A stretch of 64,000 nucleotides of DNA from a bacterium (GTDB lineage: Bacteria > Patescibacteria > ABY1 > JAGPKW01), in NCBI GenBank assembly GCA_021780535.1, contig JAJXYN010000011.1, positions 1 to 64,000 on the forward strand, given 5' to 3'. Made by a program: the position numbers and the translations under genes. The notes beneath the pieces were generated by a model, which was not told the origin of the DNA, searched no databases, and saw nothing but the letters and a program-made list of their open reading frames with translations. This document shows, one piece after another, positions 7,054 to 15,460 of this stretch (its first letter is position 1; each line of letters begins with the position of its first letter).

Positions 7054-8157
7054 CTATTCTTCTATAATCTTGACTACATACAGCCCAATACTTAGACCGG
7101 GGACTGATTCATCTTTGTGATCAAATAGAAGAATCTTTGTACCAAAATGCATTGGCACCACCACTTTTCCTTCTTTGTCTTTCTCATAGACCTTTCTTTG
7201 AACAGTGGTGAGCAACAGAACTTCTTTGCTTTTTTCCATATGATTAAAGAAAATAATGGATTCATCAGCTTTATCTGACGAAAGAACCATTCTTGGCTTT
7301 TCTTTAGTCATAGGGAATTCTCTGATTGGACGAACATCTATTTTAAATCTGTTATCAAACTCAAATTTTTCTCCTTGCTTTATAGCTATGTCGTGAAACA
7401 TGTCTAACATGAAAACTGTCACCGGTTCTTCTGGCGACGGTTCTTTAATTGGTTCATATTCTGTGGGCTGATCTTCTTCTTTTTGAATTACTTCTTTTTC
7501 AGCTTCCACATTACTAACAGATTCTTCTTTAATAATTGGTTCTGAGCCAATGATTTGCTCTTGATCGACAACGGGTTCTTGTTCAATGATTGGTTTTTCT
7601 TCAATAATTGGTGTTAAAATTTTAAATACTTCATCTTCTAACATTTCATAATTATCGTCTCCGCTTGGAACATCTTGTTTTTCATTTTTTTCTTCATCAA
7701 CTTCACCAATAATAAGGTCGGCAAGTTCCTTTTCATTAATAATAGTTGTTTCTTCTTGTGTTACTGGCATTTCTTCCAGTTTTTCTTGTGAAGAAACTTC
7801 TACTTTTTCTCCGATGAATTCTTCTTTGAAAATTGTTTCAATATTTTCAATATAAAAATCTTTCGTAAAAAAAACTATAAGAATTTCTTTTCCATTATCA
7901 TCTTTCCAACTAGCAGAACGTTTCGTATATTTACTTGGCATAAAAATAGGGAATTTGAGTTTTTCTTTGTTTTTCTCATCTGCAATTTGGAATCCATCTT
8001 TTTCTATTCTTTTCTGAACCCGTTCCATTACTGGAATAAATAAATCTATGTGTTCTTTTGGTAAAAATAATATCACGAGAATTTCTTCAAATAGTCGGTT
8101 AACAAAGAAACTAAAAAGCTTGGAGTGTTGCGGTAGTGGATTATTGAAAGACTTCAT
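7054..8157 (-). CDS. Hypothetical acidic protein, two folded ends joined by a Glu/Pro-rich linker
   Basis: 367 residues, no family recognised. Residues ~1-105 look globular (LFSFFVNRLFEEILVILFL; KRSASWKDDNGKEILIVFFT). Residues ~110-250 are a low-complexity acidic linker with repeated EEKPIIEQEPVVDQEQ-like units. The last ~115 residues again look folded and beta-rich. No signal peptide or membrane segment is seen. A Shine-Dalgarno (AAAGGAGAAG) precedes the ATG, and the start overlaps the stop of the upstream gene by 4 nt, so the two are translationally coupled. It probably works with the upstream membrane protein, which also has an acidic tail. Confidence 0.85.
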   Translation of the reverse strand: MKSFNNPLPQHSKLFSFFVNRLFEEILVILFLPKEHIDLFIPVMERVQKRIEKDGFQIADEKNKEKLKFPIFMPSKYTKRSASWKDDNGKEILIVFFTKDFYIENIETIFKEEFIGEKVEVSSQEKLEEMPVTQEETTIINEKELADLIIGEVDEEKNEKQDVPSGDDNYEMLEDEVFKILTPIIEEKPIIEQEPVVDQEQIIGSEPIIKEESVSNVEAEKEVIQKEEDQPTEYEPIKEPSPEEPVTVFMLDMFHDIAIKQGEKFEFDNRFKIDVRPIREFPMTKEKPRMVLSSDKADESIIFFNHMEKSKEVLLLTTVQRKVYEKDKEGKVVVPMHFGTKILLFDHKDESVPGLSIGLYVVKIIEE

Positions 8158-9329
8158 TTCTCTTCTCCTTTTGAAAACTCATAGGCTTCTCTCTCTAGAG
8201 CGTCTATTTCATCGCTTGAGAGAGCTCCATGTGATTCATCTTCTTGAAAACTACTATCAACATTCTGTTCTAGTATTATTATCATTTCAGCTTCCGCGTC
8301 TTTTATGACGCTTTCTTCTGGTTTGATAATGGTTGATTCTTCTCCGATTTTTTTCTCTTCTATTTGTACCATCTCCGACGTAGCCTCAAGTTGTGCTGCG
8401 GTGGCTTTTTCTACTATCTTGAGACATTCAAGAGGAATTCTTCTGTTAACAGAAACTATCTCTCTTAACAGATTATTCATATCCCTCTTTATATACCGGA
8501 ACATATCGGAAGATATTCCACCAAACACATCTACGGATCTATTAAAAATTTTTATACTAAGCTGATCTTGTGCTCTTATGATGATTTTTGCCAATCTAAT
8601 ATCTATTTCTGCAAAATTCCTACTTATAGAGCTTTTTGCTGCTATAAGTTCATCTATTGTACTTTTACTAGTTGTTGCTAGTGTCGCGTCTAGTTGTTTC
8701 CCGATACTTTCTAGTGCTCTTTCACTTTGTTTTCCAATGGCTGTAATCATTCTGTCATTTTGTCTTCCACTGTCTTCTATGGTTCTATCAATTCGTTTCC
8801 CTGTTAGCTCAAGGGTTTTATTAAACTGTTCTCCGATAATTTCAAGAGTTCTATTAAGTTCTCTGATTTTTACTTCAAGCGTTGTATTGAGAGTATCAAC
8901 CTGTTCTTCCCATTGATGTTTTAGGTTCGCCATAAATCCGTTCATTATTTGAACCATTTCTTTATTCAGCTCCGTTTGGTCTTCTATGCCTGTTTTCAGC
9001 ATCTCTTTAAGATCGGTTGCAATACCTTGAAAGTCTGCAACACCTTTTTTGATGTCTGTGGTATTATTTTCAATCATGGCTTCATATCCCATTGTGCGAT
9101 TTATAGCTGATTTGATTGAAAAAAGGGCCCCATCATTGATTGTCTTGGTATTATTTAATTCTTGTCCAAGTTTATTGAAAACTTCTCGTTGATTTTTGAT
9201 ATCTTTCAGGTCTTTTCTTATAAACCAAAAAAATACCCCTATGGCAACAGTTGCCACAACAAGGACAATGGTGAAAATAATCTGAACCCAGACGGAAACA
9301 GTTGTCCCAATAGTCAGAGCGCTATTCAT
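8154..9329 (-). CDS. Membrane-anchored protein with 11-residue (hendecad) repeats
   Basis: 391 residues, unknown function. The start is the ATG at 9329, preceded by AAGGAGGG at good spacing; an upstream in-frame ATG at 9413 lies inside the promoter and is rejected. One membrane segment (residues ~12-36, VWVQIIFTIVLVVATVAIGV) is followed by helical sequence. Residues ~151-227 consist of seven consecutive 11-residue units with consensus (L/I)ExxGxQxxRT, for example LEIIGEQFNKT, LELTGKRIDRT and LESIGKQLDAT. Hendecads form right-handed coiled coils or amphipathic helices. The C-terminal ~70 residues are acidic. It is the first gene of a two-gene unit with its own promoter and terminator. Confidence 0.87.
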   Translation of the reverse strand: MNSALTIGTTVSVWVQIIFTIVLVVATVAIGVFFWFIRKDLKDIKNQREVFNKLGQELNNTKTINDGALFSIKSAINRTMGYEAMIENNTTDIKKGVADFQGIATDLKEMLKTGIEDQTELNKEMVQIMNGFMANLKHQWEEQVDTLNTTLEVKIRELNRTLEIIGEQFNKTLELTGKRIDRTIEDSGRQNDRMITAIGKQSERALESIGKQLDATLATTSKSTIDELIAAKSSISRNFAEIDIRLAKIIIRAQDQLSIKIFNRSVDVFGGISSDMFRYIKRDMNNLLREIVSVNRRIPLECLKIVEKATAAQLEATSEMVQIEEKKIGEESTIIKPEESVIKDAEAEMIIILEQNVDSSFQEDESHGALSSDEIDALEREAYEFSKGEEK

Positions 9330-9384
9330 AATATCCCTCCTTAGGATGTAGATTCCTTTGTTTTTCAGGTGCAAATTTAAATAA

Positions 9385-9413
9385 ATATAACCACGTATTT
9401 GATAAAAAGTCAA
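9385..9413 (-). promoter_or_regulatory. Promoter of the hendecad-protein unit
   Basis: Read on the minus strand: TTGACT (9413-9408), 17-nt spacer, TTATAT (9390-9385). The leader is about 45 nt and ends in the strong Shine-Dalgarno. Confidence 0.75.
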
Positions 9414-9487
9414 TATAATGTGATAATTTATTTGATAGTTAATAATTAGTGTTTTATAATGATTATAATTAAAAATGTGTTTATTTT

Positions 9488-11554
9488 ATGAACAAAGAAG
9501 AAATAAAAAATCGTATAGAAAAACTGAAAAATCTTATCAATTATCATAGATATTTATATCATGTTGAAGATAAAGAGGAAATTTCTATTGAAGCATTGGA
9601 TTCTCTTAAAAAGGAACTTAAAGATTTAGAAGATGCTAATTCTGAATTTATAACATCTGACTCACCAAGTCAGAGGGTAGCTGGTCAGCCACTTGATAAA
9701 TTCAAAAAAATAAAACATTCAACACCCATATTGTCATTACAAGATGTTTTTGATTTTGAAGAACTTTCTGATTGGAATATTAGAAATGAAAAAATATTGG
9801 ACAAAAAAATTAATAATTATTTTTGTGAACTTAAGCTTGATGGTTTAACACTAGTTTTAACTTACGAAAAAGGTGTTTTAAAAACTGCAGCAACTCGTGG
9901 AGATGGCGAAACTGGAGAAGATGTAACACAAAATGCTAGAACGATTGAATCAATACCATTAAAATTGAATTTTGAAAAATTAAAAAATATAAACATAGAA
10001 ATATACAAAAATATTGAAAATGGGATTTTTGAAATTAGGGGAGAAGCTGTTTTGACTAAAAAAGAATTTGAAAGAATTAATAATGAAAGAAAATTAAATG
10101 GAGAGGAATTGTTTGCTAACCCTAGAAATGTTGCAGCTGGCACTATTAGACAATTAGACCCTATTGTTGTTGCAAATAGAAGATTACAATATTTTGCATT
10201 TGAAATCATTACTGATATTGGTCAAAAAACGCATAAAGAAACTCATGATGTTTTGAAATTATTAGGTTTTAAAATAAATGAAAATAATAGAGAAGAAAAT
10301 ACTTTAGAAAAAGCATGGCAATTTCTTGAAGAATGGAAAGATAAACGTAAAAAATTAGATTACGATACTGATGGTGCTGTTATTGTTGTTAATGATATAA
10401 AAGATGAAGAAATTTTAGGTCATATCGGTAAAGCCGAAAGGTGGATGATTGCTTATAAATTTCCAGCCGAACAGAAAACTACTATAATTGAGGATATAGT
10501 TATTCAAGTTGGTAGAACTGGAATATTAACCCCGGTTGCTATTTTTAATCCTGTTAATGTTGCTGGGTCAACTATTTCAAGAGCAACTCTTCATAATCAA
10601 GATGAGATAGATAGACTAGATATAAGGGTTGGAGATACTGTCATTGTTCAAAAAGCTGGAGATGTTATACCAGATATTGTTAAAGTTCTTGCGGAATTGA
10701 GGCCAAAAAATTCTAAAAAATTTATAATGCCTGAATTATGCCCAGTTTGCCATAGTGTAATTATAAAAAAACTTGGAAATATTGCATCTTTTTGTTCAAA
10801 TAACAATTGTTATTCTAAAAATTTTAGGAGACTTGAATATTTTGTTTCAAAAGCTTGTTTTAATATTGATGGACTTGGGCCAAGTATTATAGAACAATTA
10901 ATGGATAATGGTCTTGTAGAAAACGAGGTTGATATTTTTCATTTGGAGCAAGGTGATTTAGAACCTCTTGAGAAATTTGCTGAGAAAAAATCTAGTAATT
11001 TAATAGAAGCTATAAATAAATCAAAAAAAATTGTTTTATCAAAATTTATAAATTCTTTAGGAATAACTCATATTGGTTCTGAATCAGCGTATTTATTGGC
11101 AAAATATATTATTATTGAATGGAATAGGCGCGCCTATTCCGTACACGATTTAATATATTTTTATAAAAATAAAACCATTGATGAATTAAAAAATATTAAT
11201 AATATTGGAGAAAAAATGGCTGAGAGTATTTTTGAATTTTTTCATAATGAAGGGAATATTGAAAAATTGAATGATTTGGAGAGTGTCGGGATAGAATTAA
11301 TTCCTGATGAGGTTACTGCTAGTAATGAAAATATATTGAACAAAATTTTTGTTTTCACTGGAACTATGCCAACACTAGATAGAAATGAGGCAAAAGATAT
11401 GGTCAAAAAATTAGGTGGAAATGTTAGTGAATCCGTAAGCAAGAACACAAATTATGTTGTTGCAGGTGTTTCTGCTGGAAGTAAACTAGATAAGGCTAAT
11501 GAATTGGGAATAAAAATTTTAGACGAAGAAGAATTTTTGAAATTAATTAAATAA
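9488..11554 (+). CDS. ligA: NAD-dependent DNA ligase LigA
   Basis: Seals nicks in replication and repair using NAD+. The full domain order is present over 688 residues: Ia (HRYLYHVEDKEEIS), the adenylation domain with catalytic lysine K116 in CELKLDGL, TRGDGETGEDVT, the OB domain, a zinc finger (CPVCHS ... FCSNNNCYS), helix-hairpin-helix repeats (IDGLGPSIIEQL, INNIGEKMAES) and a C-terminal BRCT domain (KIFVFTGTMPTLDRNEA). Within the HhH region a perfect 20-bp GC-rich palindrome (11121-11140) encodes W545-S551, around which there seem to be extra residues compared with standard LigA. Standalone gene. Confidence 0.97.
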   Translation: MNKEEIKNRIEKLKNLINYHRYLYHVEDKEEISIEALDSLKKELKDLEDANSEFITSDSPSQRVAGQPLDKFKKIKHSTPILSLQDVFDFEELSDWNIRNEKILDKKINNYFCELKLDGLTLVLTYEKGVLKTAATRGDGETGEDVTQNARTIESIPLKLNFEKLKNINIEIYKNIENGIFEIRGEAVLTKKEFERINNERKLNGEELFANPRNVAAGTIRQLDPIVVANRRLQYFAFEIITDIGQKTHKETHDVLKLLGFKINENNREENTLEKAWQFLEEWKDKRKKLDYDTDGAVIVVNDIKDEEILGHIGKAERWMIAYKFPAEQKTTIIEDIVIQVGRTGILTPVAIFNPVNVAGSTISRATLHNQDEIDRLDIRVGDTVIVQKAGDVIPDIVKVLAELRPKNSKKFIMPELCPVCHSVIIKKLGNIASFCSNNNCYSKNFRRLEYFVSKACFNIDGLGPSIIEQLMDNGLVENEVDIFHLEQGDLEPLEKFAEKKSSNLIEAINKSKKIVLSKFINSLGITHIGSESAYLLAKYIIIEWNRRAYSVHDLIYFYKNKTIDELKNINNIGEKMAESIFEFFHNEGNIEKLNDLESVGIELIPDEVTASNENILNKIFVFTGTMPTLDRNEAKDMVKKLGGNVSESVSKNTNYVVAGVSAGSKLDKANELGIKILDEEEFLKLIK
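11121..11140. repeat. Perfect 20-bp GC-rich palindrome inside ligA
   Basis: Half-site GGAATAGGCG followed by its exact reverse complement. It is in frame (codons for W545 to S551), lies between two helix-hairpin-helix motifs and is far more GC-rich than the surrounding sequence. It resembles an in-frame palindromic insertion. Confidence 0.6.
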
Positions 11555-11575
11555 AAACATCACTTTTGTACTATT

Positions 11576-11604
11576 TTGTCAAAAAGTATTTTTTAGAGTA
11601 TAAT
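11576..11604 (+). promoter_or_regulatory. Promoter upstream of the HEPN-like gene
   Basis: TTGTCA (11576-11581), 17-nt spacer, TATAAT (11599-11604). It lies just before the AT-rich hairpin at 11612-11690. Confidence 0.75.
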
Positions 11605-11611
11605 AGGAAGA

Positions 11612-11690
11612 TTGAAATATGGAAATATATAAATATATAAATATTAAAAAGCCTTTCCATATTTATATATTTTAATATTTATTTTGTTAC
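11612..11690 (+). repeat. AT-rich palindromic spacer, copy 2
   Basis: AAATATGGAAA near the left end pairs with TTTCCATATTT near 11654-11664, and AT-only arms can extend or rearrange the fold. It opens with the same GAAATAT-x-GAAATATA sequence as the spacers at 3673-3779 and 12108-12176, and lies in the 5' leader of the next gene. Confidence 0.5.
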
Positions 11691-11693
11691 TAT

Positions 11694-12104
11694 ATGTGGA
11701 TTATTATTACTATTATACTTGCGATTATTGTTTTACTTGTTTTAATAGATAGATTTAAAAAATCAGAAAGATCTAGAAGTATTGATAAACAATATTTCAA
11801 AAAAAAATGGGAAGAAATTGAAAAAGCGGCTAATATGAAAAGTGAAATGGGTTATAAAATGGCTATTATTGAAGCTGATAAACTTCTTGATGATGCTTTT
11901 AAAAAACTTATGATTGCTGGCTCTACTATGGGTGAAAGAATGAAGGTTGTTTCTTATAAATATCCTAATATTAGAAAAGTTGGTGAAGCTCATGGTATAA
12001 GAAATAAAATTTCTCATGAAAGTAATTTTAGACTTTATGATGGAACAGCTAGAAAAGCTATAAATTCTTATAAAGACGCATTAAAAGAAATTGGAATTTT
12101 GTAA
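11694..12104 (+). CDS. Membrane-anchored HEPN-like protein
   Basis: 136 residues. An N-terminal membrane helix (residues ~2-19, WIIITIILAIIVLLVLI) is followed by an all-helical soluble domain. The segment AHGIRNKISHE contains RN-x3-H (R103, N104, H108), the R-x4-6-H motif of HEPN domains, which in many families forms a ribonuclease site on dimerisation. I recognise the motif and helical pattern, not a named family, so HEPN membership is inferred. It has a promoter and an AT hairpin in its leader, and is followed by a related AT-rich spacer before the TPR protein gene. Confidence 0.75.
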   Translation: MWIIITIILAIIVLLVLIDRFKKSERSRSIDKQYFKKKWEEIEKAANMKSEMGYKMAIIEADKLLDDAFKKLMIAGSTMGERMKVVSYKYPNIRKVGEAHGIRNKISHESNFRLYDGTARKAINSYKDALKEIGIL

Positions 12105-12107
12105 AAA

Positions 12108-12176
12108 GTAAAAAAATATAAACGTAGAAATATATAAAAACTTTTTAATATTTATATATTTTAACATTTCTATATT
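12108..12176 (+). repeat. AT-rich palindromic spacer, copy 3
   Basis: TAGAAATATATAAA (about 12124-12137) is an imperfect inverted match to TTTATATATTT..CATTTCTA further right. It has the same composition and layout as copy 2, and flanks the same gene on its other side. Confidence 0.5.
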
Positions 12177-12238
12177 GTTTGTCTTTTTTCGCTTTTGTAT
12201 TATATTATATAAGTAAATATTATATTATAAATAATTTC

Positions 12239-13060
12239 ATGCTTGATATCATCTTTCTTACAATTTTAATAATTTCTGTTTTCGGTGTGTTTTTTATAAT
12301 TCTAAAAAAATTTGCTCAATTAAAATCTATTGATACTTCTATTATAACAAAAGAAATTCAAGATAAACAAAAAAATGAGTTGCTAAAAACAAGACTTAAA
12401 AGAAAAATTAAAAGCTATTTTATAAAAGATAATAATAAAAAAGGAAAAATTGATAATCTTCAAACTAAAGTTGAAAGTTCTATTAAAAGATACGAAACAA
12501 TAAAAGAATACAATTTTATAAATAAAATAGCCAAAGCTCCAGAAAAAAGAGTTTTTTATATGAATGAACTTGCCGAAGATATTAAAAAAAATATTGATAG
12601 TAAAGAATATTTAATAGCTGAAGATCTTTGTTTCCAATATTTGAAATTAGATAAGGATAATACTAATGCCTTAGAGATGCTTGCTTCTATATATAATATG
12701 AACAACTCTAAGCAAAAAGCTATTCAGACCTATGAATACATTGTTAGTATATTAAAGAAAACAAAAAATAAAGATAATACAAGAGACAATAATCAAAAAA
12801 TTGTTAAATTTTTAATAAAAGTTGCTGATATATATTTATCTGATTTAAATTATAAAAAAATTGCAGATATTCTAAAAAGTGCTTTTTTAATAGATGAAAA
12901 TAATCCAAAAATATTGGATCTTCTTATTGAATCTTATATAAATTTGAAAGATAAATTTATGGCAGAAAGAACTTTAAAAAAAATGGAAGAAGCAAATCCC
13001 GAAAATTTGAAAATTATAGAATTTAGAGATAGGATAGAAAAAATGTTTAAGAAAAAATAA
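12239..13060 (+). CDS. Membrane-anchored TPR-repeat protein
   Basis: 273 residues from the ATG at 12239; a TTG-initiated reading from 12179 is possible but would start inside AT spacer sequence. A single N-terminal membrane segment (LDIIFLTILIISVFGVFFIIL) is followed by a basic, charged linker and then helical repeats from about residue 115 on. Segments such as YLIAEDLCFQYLKLDKDNTNALEML and AIQTYEYIVSIL match the tetratricopeptide pattern. It is probably a scaffold at the inner membrane; partners are unknown. The map gene follows after 37 nt. Confidence 0.8.
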   Translation: MLDIIFLTILIISVFGVFFIILKKFAQLKSIDTSIITKEIQDKQKNELLKTRLKRKIKSYFIKDNNKKGKIDNLQTKVESSIKRYETIKEYNFINKIAKAPEKRVFYMNELAEDIKKNIDSKEYLIAEDLCFQYLKLDKDNTNALEMLASIYNMNNSKQKAIQTYEYIVSILKKTKNKDNTRDNNQKIVKFLIKVADIYLSDLNYKKIADILKSAFLIDENNPKILDLLIESYINLKDKFMAERTLKKMEEANPENLKIIEFRDRIEKMFKKK

Positions 13061-13097
13061 AACAAAACGATTGATGAATAATGATAAAAGATAAAAA

Positions 13098-13847
13098 ATG
13101 TTAATAAAAACACCCGAAAAGATTATTAAAATTAGAAAAGCCGGCCATTTATTGGCTGGAATTTTTGATAAAATATTGCCAATAATAAAAATTGGCATGA
13201 CAACAGTTGAAATAGATAAAATGTTTGATGATGAAATTAGATCTGTTGGTGCAAATCCTTCATGTATAGGTTTTTTTGAATACCCAACAGCTACATGTAT
13301 TTCTGTAAATGATCAAGTTACTCATGGTATCCCAGATAATTATGTTTTAAAAAATGGTGATATTGTTGATTTTGACGTGGTATTGGATATAGATGGTGCT
13401 TTTGCTGATATGAGCTATACTTTAAAAATTGGTGAAGTATCTGATATTGCAAATAAATTGGTAGAAGTTTCAAAAGAATGTCTTTATAAGGGTATTGAAC
13501 AAGTTAAACCAGGGAATACTTTAAATCATATTGGTATGGCCATTGAAAAATGTAGCAAAAATAATGGATTTTCTGTTGTAAGAGAATATGTTGGACATTT
13601 TATAGGGGATTCTATACACGAAGAACCAGAGGTTTTAAATTATTATGCAAAAGGGAATGATTTGGTTTTAAAAGAAGGAATGATTTTTTGTATTGAGCCT
13701 ATGATTAATGAAGGTAATTGGCGTGTTATTACTAAAGATTGGGATGTTAGAACTAGCGATCATAAATTATCTTCTAGGTTTGAACATATGGTTCTTGTAA
13801 CTAAAGATGGATGTGAGATACTTACACCATTAAAATTTAATAAATAA
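13098..13847 (+). CDS. map: Methionine aminopeptidase, type I
   Basis: Removes the initiator methionine from nascent proteins. At 249 residues it is the usual type Ia length. Metal ligands can be assigned: D in DFDVVLD, D in DGAFADMSYT, H in GHFIGDSIHEEP, E in FCIEPM and E in SRFEHMVLVT. HGIP precedes them. The usual GHGIG reads GHFIG here, a mild variation. It sits four bases ahead of ruvX and is likely co-transcribed. Confidence 0.95.
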   Translation: MLIKTPEKIIKIRKAGHLLAGIFDKILPIIKIGMTTVEIDKMFDDEIRSVGANPSCIGFFEYPTATCISVNDQVTHGIPDNYVLKNGDIVDFDVVLDIDGAFADMSYTLKIGEVSDIANKLVEVSKECLYKGIEQVKPGNTLNHIGMAIEKCSKNNGFSVVREYVGHFIGDSIHEEPEVLNYYAKGNDLVLKEGMIFCIEPMINEGNWRVITKDWDVRTSDHKLSSRFEHMVLVTKDGCEILTPLKFNK

Positions 13848-13850
13848 ATC

Positions 13851-14249
13851 ATGATTATTCTTGCTATTGATTATGGTACTAAAAGAATTGGTCTTGCAAA
13901 AGGGGACACCGAATCTTGCATTGCTCGTCCTTTTGATATTATTGAAAATAATGGTGATGATTTTGTTTTTGAAAAATTATCTAAAATTATAAAAGAAGAA
14001 TGGATTGATGAAATTTTAATTGGTACTCCACATGGCTTAACTGGTGAAGAAACCGATCAAACTAAATATACATTGAATTTTATTCAAAAACTAAAAAATA
14101 AAAATCAAGAATTAAAAATAATCACTATTGATGAACGTTTAAGCAGTAGACAAGCTTCTTCTATGATTTCTAAAAAAGGACATTTAGATGATGTTGCTGC
14201 TACTGTTTTTTTACAAAATTATATTGATAAATTATCTAATATTAAATAA
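13851..14249 (+). CDS. ruvX: Putative pre-16S rRNA nuclease / Holliday junction resolvase-like YqgF
   Basis: 132 residues of the RNase H-like YqgF family, which matures the 5' end of 16S rRNA in E. coli. Signatures: LAIDYGTKRIGLA at the N-terminus, IGTPHGLTGEETDQT, the acidic segment TIDERLSSRQA, and DDVAATVFLQNYI at the C-terminus. It follows map by 3 nt. Its stop codon lies within a long perfect AT stem-loop. Confidence 0.93.
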   Translation: MIILAIDYGTKRIGLAKGDTESCIARPFDIIENNGDDFVFEKLSKIIKEEWIDEILIGTPHGLTGEETDQTKYTLNFIQKLKNKNQELKIITIDERLSSRQASSMISKKGHLDDVAATVFLQNYIDKLSNIK

Positions 14250-14288
14250 TTTTTAATTATTTAATATTAGGGGTTTTATTTTTTTATA
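14236..14288 (+). terminator. Terminator overlapping the ruvX stop
   Basis: Perfect 16-bp stem, CTAATATTAAATAATT (14236-14251) with its complement (14255-14270), then GGGG and a T-rich run. Despite being all A/T, it has the position and tail of an intrinsic terminator. Confidence 0.65.
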
Positions 14289-14331
14289 AATTATTATAAA
14301 GTAAAATTGTTATTAATCTAAATTCAATAAC

Positions 14332-15450
14332 GTGTTTATAATTGCTACATTTTTTTTCCCAGTTTTACTAGGTTTTTGTCTATCTGTTGTTTTTACATTT
14401 TTTACTATAAAAATAGCTAACAAATTAAAAATATTAGATATCCCTCATGATAGACATCAACATAAAATACCAACTCCTTTACTTGGTGGGATAGCTGTTG
14501 GTTCTGCTTTTGTTTTGTCCACTATTTTTTTTATTTTTATAAATCAACTTCCTGGAGAGTATATAAATTTAAAAAGAATAACAGGAATACTAATAGGCAT
14601 CATTATTTTAATGATTGGTGGTTTTCTTGATGATAAATTTAATCTTAAACCAAAACAACAAATCGTGTTTCAGATATTGGCTGCTCTTATAGTTATATCA
14701 TTTGGAGTTGGTGTTAATTATATAACAAACCCATTTCATCATGGTTATTATTTTAGAATTGACGAATTAAAATTTGGATTCTTTTTATTTGGCATGCCGT
14801 TTGTTATTAATGTTTTTGCAGACACTTTTACTTTCTTGTGGCTTCTTGGAACTACATATACGACTAAAGTTCTTGATGGCGTTGATGGATTGGTGTCTGG
14901 AGTTTCTAGTATAGGTTTTTTTATAATAGGATTTCTATGTCTCGGGAGCGTTGTTCATCAACCAGATACTGCGATAATATCTTTTTTAATAGCTGGATGC
15001 TATCTTGGTTTTTTATTTTTCAATTTTAATCCTGCAAAAATATTTCTTGGAGAATCTGGAAGTACGATTGCTGGATTTTTATTAGGGTCACTTGCTATAA
15101 TATCCGGCGGTAAAATTGCAATAACTCTTTTAATTTTATCTGTTCCTATTATTGATTTTATTATAGTTATTATTTCTAGAATTTTAAGTGGCAAATCTCC
15201 TTTTGTTGGTGATAGAAGACACTTACATTATAGATTGAGAAGTCTTGGCCTTAACGATAGACAAATTGTTTTTATTATATATGGTATAACTATATTTTTT
15301 GGGAGTATTGGACTTATAACAAATTCTTTGTTAAAGTTTTGGGCTATAATATCAGCTTTTTTATTTATGATAATTGGATTATTTGTTGTTGGATATGTTA
15401 GAAAAAGAATGAAAATAGAAAGCGAGAAAAACGATAAAATTGAATTTTAA
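14332..15450 (+). CDS. Polyprenyl-phosphate sugar-1-phosphate transferase (WecA/TagO/MraY superfamily)
   Basis: Integral membrane enzyme, 372 residues and ~10-11 hydrophobic segments, starting at GTG. It attaches a sugar-1-phosphate (probably GlcNAc-1-P or similar) to undecaprenyl phosphate, the first step of glycan assembly. Signatures: PHDRHQHKIPTPLLGG near the N-terminus, GGFLDDKFNLKPKQQ with the conserved aspartates, KVLDGVDGLVSG, and the cytoplasmic basic loop FVGDRRHLHYRLRSLG. The last one is typical of WecA-like enzymes rather than MraY. A GT2 glycosyltransferase follows 10 nt later. Confidence 0.92.
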   Translation: MFIIATFFFPVLLGFCLSVVFTFFTIKIANKLKILDIPHDRHQHKIPTPLLGGIAVGSAFVLSTIFFIFINQLPGEYINLKRITGILIGIIILMIGGFLDDKFNLKPKQQIVFQILAALIVISFGVGVNYITNPFHHGYYFRIDELKFGFFLFGMPFVINVFADTFTFLWLLGTTYTTKVLDGVDGLVSGVSSIGFFIIGFLCLGSVVHQPDTAIISFLIAGCYLGFLFFNFNPAKIFLGESGSTIAGFLLGSLAIISGGKIAITLLILSVPIIDFIIVIISRILSGKSPFVGDRRHLHYRLRSLGLNDRQIVFIIYGITIFFGSIGLITNSLLKFWAIISAFLFMIIGLFVVGYVRKRMKIESEKNDKIEF

Positions 15451-15460
15451 GAAATAAATT

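Noticed and set aside
8048..8916. Plus-strand frames opposite the two minus-strand SD genes
   Set aside because: Compositionally they are reverse images of charged coiled-coil sequence; no start signals; both minus genes have Shine-Dalgarno and promoter support.
9330..9413. Upstream in-frame ATG that would add 28 residues to the hendecad protein
   Set aside because: It lies on the promoter -35, and the downstream ATG at 9329 has a perfect AAGGAGGG site.
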